Assembly (NCBI GenBank): GCA_025869435.1
Contig: JAOZVS010000009.1
Span: 37,710-101,709 of the forward strand
DNA: 64,000 nucleotides
Direction: 5' to 3'
DNA from: Zavarzinia sp.
Lineage (GTDB): Bacteria; Pseudomonadota; Alphaproteobacteria; Zavarziniales; Zavarziniaceae
Under the pieces are notes generated by a model. It worked only from the letters and a program-made list of their open reading frames with translations. It did not search any database and was not told the origin of the DNA. A program made the position numbers and the translations under genes. Below are positions 46,069-55,166 of this stretch, piece after piece (the first letter of the stretch is position 1; each line of letters starts with the position of its first letter).

Positions 46069-47418
46069 TCAGCGCAGCGCGACAAGCGTCCCGCTGGTGG
46101 TCAGCACATAGACCGTGCCGTTGGCGACCACGGGCGTGATCACGGTCCGGCCCGGCAATTCGATTGCGCCCAGCACCTCGCCCGAATAGGGCGAGACGGC
46201 GGTCATCACGCCGGTGTTGGAAGCCAGCAGCAGGCGGTCGCCGGCCAGCACCGGGCCGGCCCAGACGATGGCGCCGGTGGCGTCCTTCTCGTCCTCGAAG
46301 CGCGGCAGCGGGGTGACCCAGCGCACGCGGCCCTCGTTGCGGGTCAGGCAGATCAGCTCGTTCTCGTCCGACAAAAGATAGATGTAATCGCCGCCGGCCC
46401 AGGGCGTGCCCGAGGAGCCGATGGCGCGATCCCACAGACGGCTGCCGGTGCGCAGTTCGATGCCGACCGTCGAGCCGCTGTGGCTGGTGGCGAAGACGTC
46501 GCCGCGATCGATGACGACCTGGCCGCGGATATCGTTGAGGGCGGCGATCGGCGTCGTGGCGCCGGTGCGGATCAGATTGTCCGACCAGACGACGCGGCCG
46601 TTCTCGACCCGGAGCGCGAAAATCTCGCCCGAGGAGAAGGGCACCACCACGGCCTCGCCCGCGACGGCGGCCGACGCGGCGCCAAGGAAGCCGGCGCTTT
46701 CCGAAATGCCGACATGGTTCCACAGCACGTCGCCATTGTCGGTCGACAGGGCGAAGAGCTGGTTGTCCTGGGTGACGGCGAAGACCCGGCCGCCGTTCAC
46801 GGTCGGGCCGGAGCGGAAGGGAATGCCGATCGACCGCTTCCACACGACGCTGCCGTCCGTGGCATTGAGCGCGTAGACATCGCCATAGCCGGTCGAGGCA
46901 TAGACCCGGCCCTGGTCATAGGCGACACCGCCGAAGAAGCCGGTCGGCGAATCCTCGTCCTCGGGCTGCAGGCTGGCCGACCAGCGATGCTTGCCGTCGA
47001 GATCGAGGGCATTCACATGGGCCGAGGTGTCGAGCACATAGACCGAATCGCCGCTGACCACGGGCTGCGCGACGAGGCGCGTGTCGGCCGAATCGCCCGA
47101 ACCCGCGTTGGCGGTCCACACCACCTTGAGGTCGCCGCCGACTTCGAGGTGATACATGGCATGAGACGGATAGCCGCCCGGCTGCGGCCATTCGGCGTTG
47201 GCATAGGGCGGCGGCAGCTGCACCGGCACGTCGGCGATGGACGCATCCGGCATCACCGTGATCGACTGGCTGGGCAGGACGGCGATGCGCTCGCCCTCGA
47301 CCTGCTGGGTCGGTCCCGAGTCGAAGGGATTGAGGCTCGAGCAGGCGCCGAGCAGACCGGCGAGCATGGCCGCGGCCAGCGGCGCGAGGGAGGAGCGGTA
47401 ACGACGGCTTGCGATCAT
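46069..47418 (-). CDS. bamB: Outer-membrane protein assembly factor BamB (449 aa)
   Basis: Lipoprotein subunit of the BAM complex. The lipobox LLGAC places Cys26 at the mature N-terminus. The body is an eight-bladed PQQ-like propeller with repeating VYALNATDGSVVWKR, LFALSTDNGDVLWN and IFALRVENGRVVW units. Its ATG overlaps the stop of the YfgM-like gene by 4 nt, and der follows 75 bp later. The length fits the longer alphaproteobacterial form. Confidence 0.94.
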   Translation of the reverse strand: MIASRRYRSSLAPLAAAMLAGLLGACSSLNPFDSGPTQQVEGERIAVLPSQSITVMPDASIADVPVQLPPPYANAEWPQPGGYPSHAMYHLEVGGDLKVVWTANAGSGDSADTRLVAQPVVSGDSVYVLDTSAHVNALDLDGKHRWSASLQPEDEDSPTGFFGGVAYDQGRVYASTGYGDVYALNATDGSVVWKRSIGIPFRSGPTVNGGRVFAVTQDNQLFALSTDNGDVLWNHVGISESAGFLGAASAAVAGEAVVVPFSSGEIFALRVENGRVVWSDNLIRTGATTPIAALNDIRGQVVIDRGDVFATSHSGSTVGIELRTGSRLWDRAIGSSGTPWAGGDYIYLLSDENELICLTRNEGRVRWVTPLPRFEDEKDATGAIVWAGPVLAGDRLLLASNTGVMTAVSPYSGEVLGAIELPGRTVITPVVANGTVYVLTTSGTLVALR

Positions 47419-48116
47419 GGGCGTTGCCCCTCGCTCTCGGGCTGTGGTGCGGACGGCTGGGCCGGGGCAGCCGCTAAACGGCCCCCCAGTGCATCAAGGA
47501 CTTCCTGGGCACGGCCTTTCAGCCGCGAAGGTGCCGCACTATCGTCGACGACTTCGGCAAGAAGACGGCGGGCATCATCGGTGGCGCCGGCCTTCAGGCG
47601 GACGTAGGCGCGCAATTCCTTCACCGCCGGGGCAAAACCGGCGGCATCGCCGACCGCGTCAAGCCGAGCATCGAGATCGGCCGCGGGCGCCGTATCCATC
47701 AGGGCCTGCACCGCCAGAAGGCGGGCCAGCGCGGCGATCGAGATATCGGTGCTGGTGGTCGCGACCTTGTCGTAGGCCGCGACGGCCGTCGCGACATCGC
47801 CGGTGGCGAGGGTTGCCGCGGCGGCATTCATCCGCGCGAGATCGCCATAGGTGCCGCCCGCCGAATTCGCGAGTTCGTCGAACGCCTTGGCGGCTTCCGC
47901 CTGCTTGTTGTCGGTGACGAGCTGGGCCGCCGCCGCCATGGCCTCGGCATTGGCGGCGAGTCGGGACGCGGTATAGTCACGCCAGCCGATATAGCCGCCG
48001 ACGCCGACGAGAAGGCCGAGCGAAAGCGCGATGACCGCCGTACCATAGCGACGCCAGAACCCGACAAGGCGTTCCCGCCGCAGGTCTTCGTCGATTTCCT
48101 GAAAAATGTCGGACAC
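47415..48116 (-). CDS. YfgM-like TPR membrane protein (233 aa)
   Basis: Short cytoplasmic start (SDIFQEIDEDLRRERLVGFWRRYG), one transmembrane helix (VIALSLGLLVGVGGYIGW), then a periplasmic TPR_21-type domain with alanine-rich helices and a Pro/Ala tail. YfgM homologues associate with SecYEG and periplasmic chaperones. It starts with GTG 48116 and overlaps bamB by 4 nt. Confidence 0.87.
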   Translation of the reverse strand: MSDIFQEIDEDLRRERLVGFWRRYGTAVIALSLGLLVGVGGYIGWRDYTASRLAANAEAMAAAAQLVTDNKQAEAAKAFDELANSAGGTYGDLARMNAAAATLATGDVATAVAAYDKVATTSTDISIAALARLLAVQALMDTAPAADLDARLDAVGDAAGFAPAVKELRAYVRLKAGATDDARRLLAEVVDDSAAPSRLKGRAQEVLDALGGRLAAAPAQPSAPQPESEGQRP

Positions 48117-48203
48117 TTGTACCCCACGGAAGGCAGCGCTGGCCGAAAAGGCGAGGAACGATAGCCAAAGCCCGCAGCCTTGGCAAACACGCCGGGCCGC
48201 TTC

Positions 48204-49058
48204 TTACGTCCCGGTGCCGCCGGGGCCCCGGTTGTCGCCCTTGAGGCGGTAGGTATAGGCTTCGCTCGGGAACTGCCGGCCGCGCACCTCGGCCGCGTAG
48301 GCGGCGGCGGCCTCGCCGATCGCCACGCCGAGCTCGGCATAGCGTTTCACGAATTTGGGCGTCCGGTTGGACATGCCCAGCATGTCGTCGATCACCAGCA
48401 CCTGGCCGTCGCAGGCCGCGGAGGCACCGATGCCGATCGTCGGCACGTCGACGCTTTCGGTCACGCGGACCGCCAGCGGCTCGCTCACCGCCTCGACGAC
48501 GATGGAGAAAGCCCCCGCGTCGGCGACGGCCATCGCATCGGCGATGATCGCGTCCCAGCCCGCCGTGTCCTTGGTGCCAAGGGCGGCATAGCCACCGCTG
48601 GCATTGACCGATTGCGGCAGCAGGCCGATGTGGCCCATGACCGGAATGCCCCGGGCGGTCAGAAAGCGGATGGTTTCGGCCATCACGACCCCGCCTTCCA
48701 GCTTCACGGCCGAAGCCCCGGTTTCCTGGAGGATGCGCACGGCGTTGCGATAGGCCAGCGCCGGGCTTTCCTCATAGGTGCCGAAGGGCATGTCGATGAC
48801 GACCAGCGCCTTGGTCGAGCCCCGCGCGACGGCGGCGCCATGGGCGATCATCATGTCGATCGTGACCGGCACCGTGCTGGGCAGGCCATAGACCACCATG
48901 CCCAGCGAATCGCCAACCAGCAGCAGATCCGCGTGCGGATCGAGCAGCTGGGCCATCGGCGCGGTATAGGCGGTCAGACATACGATCGGCTCCCCGCCCT
49001 TGCGGGCGCGGAGCCGGGGAACCGTATTGGCTTTTACAACGGTCGACTGGGCCGACAT
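48204..49058 (-). CDS. panB: 3-methyl-2-oxobutanoate hydroxymethyltransferase (284 aa)
   Basis: First committed enzyme of pantothenate synthesis, adding a hydroxymethyl group from methylene-THF to ketoisovalerate. [37 protein letters not shown] and [11 protein letters not shown] hold the Mg and substrate residues. [22 protein letters not shown] is the C-terminal signature, with the catalytic Glu in IVVEAV. ATG 49058 is preceded by GAGG. panC and panD are not adjacent. Confidence 0.96.
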   Translation of the reverse strand: MSAQSTVVKANTVPRLRARKGGEPIVCLTAYTAPMAQLLDPHADLLLVGDSLGMVVYGLPSTVPVTIDMMIAHGAAVARGSTKALVVIDMPFGTYEESPALAYRNAVRILQETGASAVKLEGGVVMAETIRFLTARGIPVMGHIGLLPQSVNASGGYAALGTKDTAGWDAIIADAMAVADAGAFSIVVEAVSEPLAVRVTESVDVPTIGIGASAACDGQVLVIDDMLGMSNRTPKFVKRYAELGVAIGEAAAAYAAEVRGRQFPSEAYTYRLKGDNRGPGGTGT

Positions 49059-49112
49059 GACGCGCGAACCTCGATCGACCTGAACGTCAGATGAAGACGG
49101 CCGAATGGCCGA

Positions 49113-49319
49113 TCATGCCACGCCGTCGCGCTGGGCGCGCTTGCGCGCCAGCTTGCGGGCACGACGGACAGCTTCAGCCTTTTCGCGGGCACGCTTCTCG
49201 GAGGGCTTCTCGTAATGGCCGCGCAGGCGCATCTCGCGGAAGATACCCTCGCGCTGCATACGCTTCTTGAGAGCGCGCAGCGCCTGATCGATATTGTTGT
49301 CCCGCACCAAAACCTGCAT
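49113..49319 (-). CDS. rpsU: Small ribosomal subunit protein bS21 (68 aa)
   Basis: [20 protein letters not shown], the [20 protein letters not shown] core and a very basic tail identify bS21, which helps mRNA binding at the 30S platform. An AGAGG lies before the ATG at 49319. A promoter-like region and a stable hairpin precede it. The downstream 54 bp to panB show no strong terminator. Confidence 0.96.
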   Translation of the reverse strand: MQVLVRDNNIDQALRALKKRMQREGIFREMRLRGHYEKPSEKRAREKAEAVRRARKLARKRAQRDGVA

Positions 49320-49393
49320 TCGACTAACCTCTTCATGCTCCTCTGCCCGGCGGCGGACATTCCAGCGGAGCGCGATCGAAAAGAAAACCCGTT

Positions 49394-49456
49394 CGGTGGA
49401 TGGATAGCCACTCCACCGGAGGACGGCTGTATATCACGCACCCATCGCCTTGGGAA
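49394..49456 (-). promoter_or_regulatory. rpsU promoter and 5' leader hairpin
   Basis: On the minus strand TTCCCA (49451-49456) and TATACA (49428-49433) have 17-bp spacing. A hairpin CGGTGGA...TCCACCG with a CTAT loop and one bulged G fills 49394-49418, near the start of the predicted transcript. The rest of the 337-bp gap to 49656 shows no gene I can support, apart from possible upstream starts of the methyltransferase. Confidence 0.45.
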
Positions 49457-49656
49457 GGGCCACGCATCAGGCTGAAATCGCGCCGCGCGGGGCTCCGAAA
49501 CGGGCGGGAATCGTACCATGCTGCCACTATCTTTCCACATTCCTCATGTTAGTGTGCGGCGCCAGTAGGCCATCGCGGGCCATTGCGGGACGGACGATCA
49601 TCTTGGGCGAAACGCGGGATACCTTGGGTACGGCGCATGTCTTCCGTGCACCATCC

Positions 49657-50211
49657 ATGTTGCTGAAGTGGTTGCGCTCGCCGTTCAAGATCGGCGCGGT
49701 CGCTCCCTCCAGTCGCTATCTCGCGCGCGAAATGGCCGCCCAGGCGGATCTGTCCCGACCCGGCCCCATCGTCGAGCTGGGCGGGGGCACGGGCGCCATC
49801 ACGAAGGCCCTGCTGGCCCGCGTGAATCACGAGCGGCTCTTTACCGTCGAATTCGATCGCGATCTGGCGCAGACCCTGCGCAGCCGCTTTCCCCGCCTGC
49901 AGGTCGTCGAAGGCGATGCCTGCGAACTGGTCGCCCTGATGGCGGCGCGCGGCGTCGACCGGGCGGCCTGCGTCGTTTCGGGCCTGCCCCTCCTTGGAAT
50001 GCCGCCCTCGGTGCAGCGCCGTATCGTCGGCGCCGCCTTCGAGCTGATGGGGGACGGTGGCCGCTTCGTGCAGTTTACCTATGGACCGGCCTCGCCCCTG
50101 CGCCCGCATCTGCTGGCCGACATGGGCCTGACGGCGCGGCGGTGTGGTCATGTCCTGCTGAATATCCCGCCCGCACGGGTCTGGTGTTACGAAAAGGCTG
50201 GCGCGCGTTGA
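49657..50211 (+). CDS. Class I SAM-dependent methyltransferase, phospholipid N-methyltransferase-like (184+ aa)
   Basis: The start WLRSPFKIGAVAPSSRYLAREMA and the SAM motif PIVELGGGTGAITKALL match the PmtA-like group that methylates phosphatidylethanolamine. These proteins lack membrane segments and bind the inner membrane surface. FTVEFDRDL is motif II and VEGDACEL motif III. The start is uncertain. ATG 49657 starts at the homology, while ATG 49546 and intervening TTG codons are in frame. It may be co-transcribed with the following OmpH-like gene. Confidence 0.75.
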   Translation: MLLKWLRSPFKIGAVAPSSRYLAREMAAQADLSRPGPIVELGGGTGAITKALLARVNHERLFTVEFDRDLAQTLRSRFPRLQVVEGDACELVALMAARGVDRAACVVSGLPLLGMPPSVQRRIVGAAFELMGDGGRFVQFTYGPASPLRPHLLADMGLTARRCGHVLLNIPPARVWCYEKAGAR

Positions 50212-50278
50212 CGCCGGCCTTGGTATTGAGGTATTGCGCCCCTTTCAACCAAGGGGCGTCCGAGGTCTGGAGAAGAAT

Positions 50279-50908
50279 ATGCGCAGTATCGTGAAAGGTC
50301 TGGCCCTCAGTGTGGGGCTCGCCCTTGCCGCCGGCATTACCGTCATGCCGCCGGCCCCGGCCCATGCCGCCGAAGCCGAGCCGGCCACCATCGCCTTCGT
50401 CGACGTGCCGCGCATCATGCGCGACAGCGCGGCGGCGAAAAGCGTCCGGACCCAGCTCGAGCGTCAGGAAAAGGCCTATGAAGCCGAGATCAAGGCCCAG
50501 ACCGACAAGCTGCGCGCCGACGAAGACGCCCTGAAAAAGCAGCGCGCCAGCATCGCCGCCGATGCCTTCGCCGCCAAGCAGAAGGAATTCCAGGGCAAGG
50601 TCGATGCCCTGCGCCAGCAGGTCGAGCGTCGTCGCCAGCAGATGTCCTTCGCCCAGGACGACGCGATGAAGAAGCTCGAGCCGGTGTTCAACCAGATCGT
50701 CGCCGAAGTCGCCAAGGAAGTCAGCGCCACCATCGTTCTCGACACCGCGCGCGTCCTGGTCTCGTCGAACAATCTCGACATCACCGAGACCGTGATGTCC
50801 CGTCTCGACGCCAAGCTGCCGTCGATCACGGTGAATTTCAACGCGCCGGCCGCGCCGGTCGCCCCCGGTGGTGGTGCCCTGCCCCCGCCGCCGCGCCCCA
50901 ACAAATAA
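50279..50908 (+). CDS. OmpH/Skp-family periplasmic protein (209 aa)
   Basis: Signal peptide (MRSIVKGLALSVGLALAAGI, cleaved after AHA), a beta start (ATIAFVDVPRIMRDSAAAKS), then a long coiled coil (QLERQEKAYEAEIKAQTDKL and on to about residue 130). TIVLDTARVLVSSNNLDITE closes the Skp core. The C-terminus adds a Pro/Gly tail (PAAPVAPGGGALPPPPRPNK). Skp chaperones carry unfolded outer-membrane proteins. It lies far from bamA and lpxD and is followed by a terminator. ATG 50279 has GGAGA upstream. Confidence 0.88.
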   Translation: MRSIVKGLALSVGLALAAGITVMPPAPAHAAEAEPATIAFVDVPRIMRDSAAAKSVRTQLERQEKAYEAEIKAQTDKLRADEDALKKQRASIAADAFAAKQKEFQGKVDALRQQVERRRQQMSFAQDDAMKKLEPVFNQIVAEVAKEVSATIVLDTARVLVSSNNLDITETVMSRLDAKLPSITVNFNAPAAPVAPGGGALPPPPRPNK

Positions 50909-50920
50909 CAGATCCCGATC

Positions 50921-50960
50921 ACGGGGCCGGTCGAAACCTCGACCGGCCCCGTTTCCTTTA
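50921..50960 (+). terminator. Rho-independent terminator after the OmpH-like gene
   Basis: A 14-bp perfect stem (ACGGGGCCGGTCGA with TCGACCGGCCCCGT), an AACC loop and then TTTCCTTT. Confidence 0.88.
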
Positions 50961-51013
50961 GGGCCACGACAGGCCATTCTGTCGGTTGCCGCGTGCCGCG
51001 TCCTCGGGAGCAG

Positions 51014-52075
51014 ATGATGCGCTTCACTTCCGCCCTTCGCTCGATGGCGGCGGGCCTCGCCCTTCTGTCTTCAACCGCGTCGCCCCCTGCCCTTGCCGAG
51101 AGCCGGGCCTTTCCGGTTGAAATTTCCGTGGTCGCGGTCACCCCGCTGACGAACAGCATCGAGGCGGTAGGCACCCTGCGGTCCGGGGAAACCGTCATCA
51201 TCCGGCCCGAGATCGCCGGCCGCGTCAGCCGCATCCTGTTCGAGGAAGGCCGCCCGGTCGCCGCCGGCACGCCGCTCGTCGAACTCGACGCCTCGACCTT
51301 TATGGCGGAAGTCGCCGTCGCCCGCGCCGACCTCGCCCTGGCCGAGGCGGAAGCCGAGCGGGCCCGCACGCTCTTCGCCCAAAAGACGGGCACCGGCCGC
51401 GCCCGCGACGAGGCGACCGCCCGCCTGGCGACGACGAAAGCCGCCCTGCAACTGGCCGAGGCGCAATTCGCCAAGACCCGGATCGTCGCCCCCTTCGGCG
51501 GCATCCTGGGCCTGCGCGAGGTCAGCGTCGGCGACGTGGTCCAGCCCGGGCAGGCCATGGTCAATCTCGAGTCGATCGATCCCCTGAAGCTCGATTTCGC
51601 CGTGCCCGAGACCATGCTGACCCGGCTGGCGGTCGGCCAGACGGTCGATATCGTCCTCGACGCCCGGCCGGGCGAGCATTTCGCCGGCACGGTCTATGCC
51701 ATCAACCCGGCGATCGACGATGCCGGCCGGGCGATTCACCTGCGCGCCCTGGTGCCCAATCCGGAAGGCCGTCTGCGGCCCGGCCTCTTCGCCCGCGCCC
51801 GGCTCGACACCGCCCCGTCCGGCGACAGCATGACCGTGCCCGAACAGGCCCTGACCGCCCGTCACGGCAAGGTCTATGTCTACAAGGTGACGGGGGACAC
51901 GGTCGCCGAGACCGAAGTGACCCTGGGCCGCCGATTGAGTGGCAGCGTCGAGGTTCTGTCCGGCCTTGGCCCCGGCGACACGATCGTCACCGCCGGCCAG
52001 CAGCGCCTGCGCGACGGCGCGAAGATCGAGGTTGTCGCCCCCGATGGCACGCCCGCCCAGCGCACGGGCGGCTGA
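51014..52075 (+). CDS. RND efflux periplasmic adaptor, MFP family (353 aa)
   Basis: Membrane-fusion subunit linking an RND pump to an outer-membrane channel. It has a signal peptide ending ALAESRA. The lipoyl halves are VIIRPEIAGRVSRILFEEGRPV and TRIVAPFGGILGLREVSVGDVV, separated by a short alpha-hairpin (ADLALAEAEAERARTLF). Beta-barrel and MP domains follow (GLFARARLDT, VPEQALTARHGKVYVYKV). ATG 51014 or 51017 follows GGGAG. The pump gene starts 16 bp later. No TolC-like gene is adjacent. Confidence 0.93.
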   Translation: MMRFTSALRSMAAGLALLSSTASPPALAESRAFPVEISVVAVTPLTNSIEAVGTLRSGETVIIRPEIAGRVSRILFEEGRPVAAGTPLVELDASTFMAEVAVARADLALAEAEAERARTLFAQKTGTGRARDEATARLATTKAALQLAEAQFAKTRIVAPFGGILGLREVSVGDVVQPGQAMVNLESIDPLKLDFAVPETMLTRLAVGQTVDIVLDARPGEHFAGTVYAINPAIDDAGRAIHLRALVPNPEGRLRPGLFARARLDTAPSGDSMTVPEQALTARHGKVYVYKVTGDTVAETEVTLGRRLSGSVEVLSGLGPGDTIVTAGQQRLRDGAKIEVVAPDGTPAQRTGG

Positions 52076-52091
52076 AACCGGAGGCGATGTC

Positions 52092-55000
52092 ATGAACCTG
52101 ACCGAGATCTGCATCCGCCGGCCGGTTTTCGCGACGGTTTTGTCCCTCGTCATCTGCCTGGTCGGCATCGTCGCCTGGCAGCGCCTGTCGGTACGGGAAT
52201 ACCCGAATATCGACGTGCCCGTGGTCAATGTCCGCACCGATTACACGGGCGCGAGCGCGGCGGTGATCGAAAGCCAGATCACCCAGGTGCTGGAAGATTC
52301 GATCTCCGGCCTCGACGGCATCGACACCATCACCTCGACCAGCCGCGACGGCCGCAGCGCCATCACCGTCCGCTTCAGTCTGGGGGTCTCGCCCGATGTC
52401 GCCGCCAGCGACGTGCGCGACCGGGTCTCGCGCGTGCGGGGCCGCCTGCCCGAGGCGGTGGACGAGCCGATCATCGCCAAGGTCGAGGACGATGCCCAGC
52501 CGATCATCTATCTGTCGATCAACGCCGAAGGGGTGAGTCGGCTGGTGGTGTCGGAAGTCGCCGACACGCTGGTCGTCGACCGGCTGCAGACGATTCCCGG
52601 TGTCTCCTCCGTCGAGTTGCGGGGCGAGCGGCTCTATTCCATGCGTGTCTGGCTCGACCGCTCGCGCATGGCCGCCTTCGGCATCACGGTGCAGGATATC
52701 GAAGATGCCCTGCGCGCGCAGAACCTGACCGTGCCCGCCGGCCGCATCGAATCGGACCAGCGGGAATTCACCGTCGAATCCCGCACCGACCTCGCGACGC
52801 CCGAGGAATTCTCCGCCGTCATCCTGCGCCGCGACGGCACCTATCTGGTCCGTCTCGGCGATGTCGCCCGGATCGAACTCGGCCCCGAGAACGAGCGTAT
52901 CCTCGCCCGTTACAATGGCCGCGAGTCGGTCACCGCCGCCGTCATCAAGCAGGCGACGGCCAATCCGCTCGATATTTCCGAGGAATTGCGACGTCGCCTG
53001 CCCGAGATCCGCGCCGTTCTGCCGGCGGGCTATGAACTGACCATTTCCTACGACAGTTCGATCTTCATCGATCGCTCGATCGAGGCCGTTTACAGCACGA
53101 TCATCGAGGCGGTCGGCCTCGTCGTCATCGTCATCTTCCTGTTCCTGCGCAGCGTCAGGGCGACGCTGATCCCGATCATCACCATCCCGGTCTCGCTGAT
53201 CGGCGCCTGCGCCATCATGTATGGCTTCGGCTTCACCCTGAACACCGTGACTCTGCTCGCCTTCGTGCTGGCGATCGGCCTCGTCGTCGACGACGCCATC
53301 GTCATGCTGGAGAACATCTTCCGCCATATCGAAGCGGGGATGCGCCCGCTCGAGGCCGCGATACGCGGCGCGCGGGAAATCGCCTTCGCCGTCATCGCCA
53401 TGACGCTGACCCTCGCCGCGGTCTATGCCCCGGTCGCCTTCGCCGAAGGCCGCATCGGCCGGCTGTTCGCCGAATTCGCCCTGACCCTCGCGGGCGCCGT
53501 GCTGGTATCCGGTTTCATCGCGCTGACCCTGACACCGATGATGTGCGGCCTTCTCCTGCGCCATCAGACCAACCACGGGCGGGTCTACCGCGCGATCGAG
53601 CGGGCCTTCACCGCGCTCGACCGGGGCTATGGCCGCGCGCTGTCCGGCGCCCTGCGCATCTGGCCCCTCGTCCTCATGCTCGGCCTTGGCATCGGCATCG
53701 CCAATGTCTTCCTGTTCCGGGCCCTGCCCTCGGAACTCGCGCCGGTCGAGGATCGCGGCACCGTCAACATTCGCGGCACCGCGCCCGAGGGCTCCACCCT
53801 CGATTACACCGCGCGCTATGGCGCCATCGTCGAGACACTGGCGGAGGATATACCCGAGGTCGCGGGCGTTCTCTTCATCGTCGGCGCGCCCGATGTGACC
53901 ACGGTCATCTCCACCCTCACCCTCAAGGCCTGGGAAGAGCGGGGGCGCAGCCAGCAACAGATCGTGCGCGCCATCGCCGCCCGGCTGTCCCGGGTGCCCG
54001 GCATCAACATCTACGCCAGCAATCCGCCGTCGCTGGGCCAGAACCCGCGCGAGAAGGCGGTGCAATTCGTCATCCAGTCGAGCGGCAGCTTCGCCGAACT
54101 CGACGAGATCGCCCAGAAGATGATCCGCGCCGTCGCCGACAATCCGGGCCTCGCGGATGTCGATTCCGACCTGACGCTGAACAAGCCCCAGCTCGATGTC
54201 TCGATCGACCGGGAAAAGGCGGCCAGCCTCGGCATTGACGCCGCGGTGATCGCCCGCACGCTGGAAACCTTCTTCGGCGGCCGCCAGGTCACCCGCTTCG
54301 ACCGCGACGACAAGCAGTACGACGTCATCGTCGCGGTCGAGGATGCCGACAAGCGCCAGCCCTCGGACCTCACCTCGCTCTATGTCCGGGCGGCCTCGGG
54401 GACGATGGTGCAGGTCTCCAATCTCGCCAGCGTGCGCGAGCTGGTCGGCCCCAAGGAATTGCTGCGCTTCAACAAGTCGCGCTCGGCGACGATCACGGCC
54501 AATCTCGCGCCCGGTTACAGCCTCGGTCAGGCCCTGTCCTTCATGGAGGTGAAGGCGCGGGAAGTGCTGCCGCCCGGCTACCGCTTCGATTACGCGGGGC
54601 AGAGCCGCGAATTCCGCGAAGCCTCCGGCTCGCTCTATGTCACCTTCCTGCTGGCGCTCGCCTTCATCTTCCTCGTCCTCGCCGCCCAGTTCGAGAGTTT
54701 CGTCGCCCCCATCGTCATCCTTCTGTCGGTGCCGCTGTCGATCGCCGGGGCGCTCGCCGCGCTGCTGCTCTCGGGCGGGACGCTGAATGTCTACAGCCAG
54801 ATCGGCCTCATCACCCTGGTCGGCCTCATCTCGAAACACGGCATCCTGATCGTCGAATTCGCCAATCATCTGGTGGCCGAGGGGCGCAGCCGGCGCGAGG
54901 CGGTAATCGAGGCGGCGCGCCTGCGCCTCCGCCCCATCCTCATGACGACGGGGGCCATGGTGCTGGGCGCCCTGCCCCTCGCCCTCGCCAGCGGTCCCGG

Positions 55001-55166
55001 CGCCGAAAGCCGCCAGGGCATCGGCTGGGTCATCGTCGGCGGCCTGTCCTTCGGCACGGTGCTGACCCTCTTCGTCGTGCCCACGGTCTATCTTCTGGTC
55101 GGGCGCCGACGGGCGCCGGTTGCGGTGGAGGATGCGGCGGTTTCTGCTAGTCTGCCGCGATCATGA
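52092..55166 (+). CDS. RND multidrug efflux pump, HAE1 family (1024 aa)
   Basis: Inner-membrane proton-driven exporter. NLTEICIRRPVFATVLSLVI opens TM1. Two large periplasmic loops and twelve TM helices follow. TM4 contains LLAFVLAIGLVVDDAIVMLENI with the paired aspartates for proton relay. LALAFIFLVLAAQFESFVAP and LISKHGILIVEFANHL mark the second half. The ATG at 52092 has GGAGG. The length is standard for HAE1 pumps. Its last bases overlap the next gene (ATGA). Substrates cannot be predicted. Confidence 0.95.
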   Translation: MNLTEICIRRPVFATVLSLVICLVGIVAWQRLSVREYPNIDVPVVNVRTDYTGASAAVIESQITQVLEDSISGLDGIDTITSTSRDGRSAITVRFSLGVSPDVAASDVRDRVSRVRGRLPEAVDEPIIAKVEDDAQPIIYLSINAEGVSRLVVSEVADTLVVDRLQTIPGVSSVELRGERLYSMRVWLDRSRMAAFGITVQDIEDALRAQNLTVPAGRIESDQREFTVESRTDLATPEEFSAVILRRDGTYLVRLGDVARIELGPENERILARYNGRESVTAAVIKQATANPLDISEELRRRLPEIRAVLPAGYELTISYDSSIFIDRSIEAVYSTIIEAVGLVVIVIFLFLRSVRATLIPIITIPVSLIGACAIMYGFGFTLNTVTLLAFVLAIGLVVDDAIVMLENIFRHIEAGMRPLEAAIRGAREIAFAVIAMTLTLAAVYAPVAFAEGRIGRLFAEFALTLAGAVLVSGFIALTLTPMMCGLLLRHQTNHGRVYRAIERAFTALDRGYGRALSGALRIWPLVLMLGLGIGIANVFLFRALPSELAPVEDRGTVNIRGTAPEGSTLDYTARYGAIVETLAEDIPEVAGVLFIVGAPDVTTVISTLTLKAWEERGRSQQQIVRAIAARLSRVPGINIYASNPPSLGQNPREKAVQFVIQSSGSFAELDEIAQKMIRAVADNPGLADVDSDLTLNKPQLDVSIDREKAASLGIDAAVIARTLETFFGGRQVTRFDRDDKQYDVIVAVEDADKRQPSDLTSLYVRAASGTMVQVSNLASVRELVGPKELLRFNKSRSATITANLAPGYSLGQALSFMEVKAREVLPPGYRFDYAGQSREFREASGSLYVTFLLALAFIFLVLAAQFESFVAPIVILLSVPLSIAGALAALLLSGGTLNVYSQIGLITLVGLISKHGILIVEFANHLVAEGRSRREAVIEAARLRLRPILMTTGAMVLGALPLALASGPGAESRQGIGWVIVGGLSFGTVLTLFVVPTVYLLVGRRRAPVAVEDAAVSASLPRS

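Noticed and set aside
51987..54869. A 960-codon minus-strand frame opposite the RND pump, and others opposite purL (16825-19146), TPR/ETF-QO (38775-41225) and MMPL (60510-62552)
   Set aside because: All are shadows of well-supported genes with clear motifs, and their translations match nothing recognisable.
51014..55166. Adaptor and pump genes as the secretion system for the RTX proteins
   Set aside because: The pump is an RND protein with the TM4 DD motif, not an ABC exporter. It cannot form a type I RTX secretion system.
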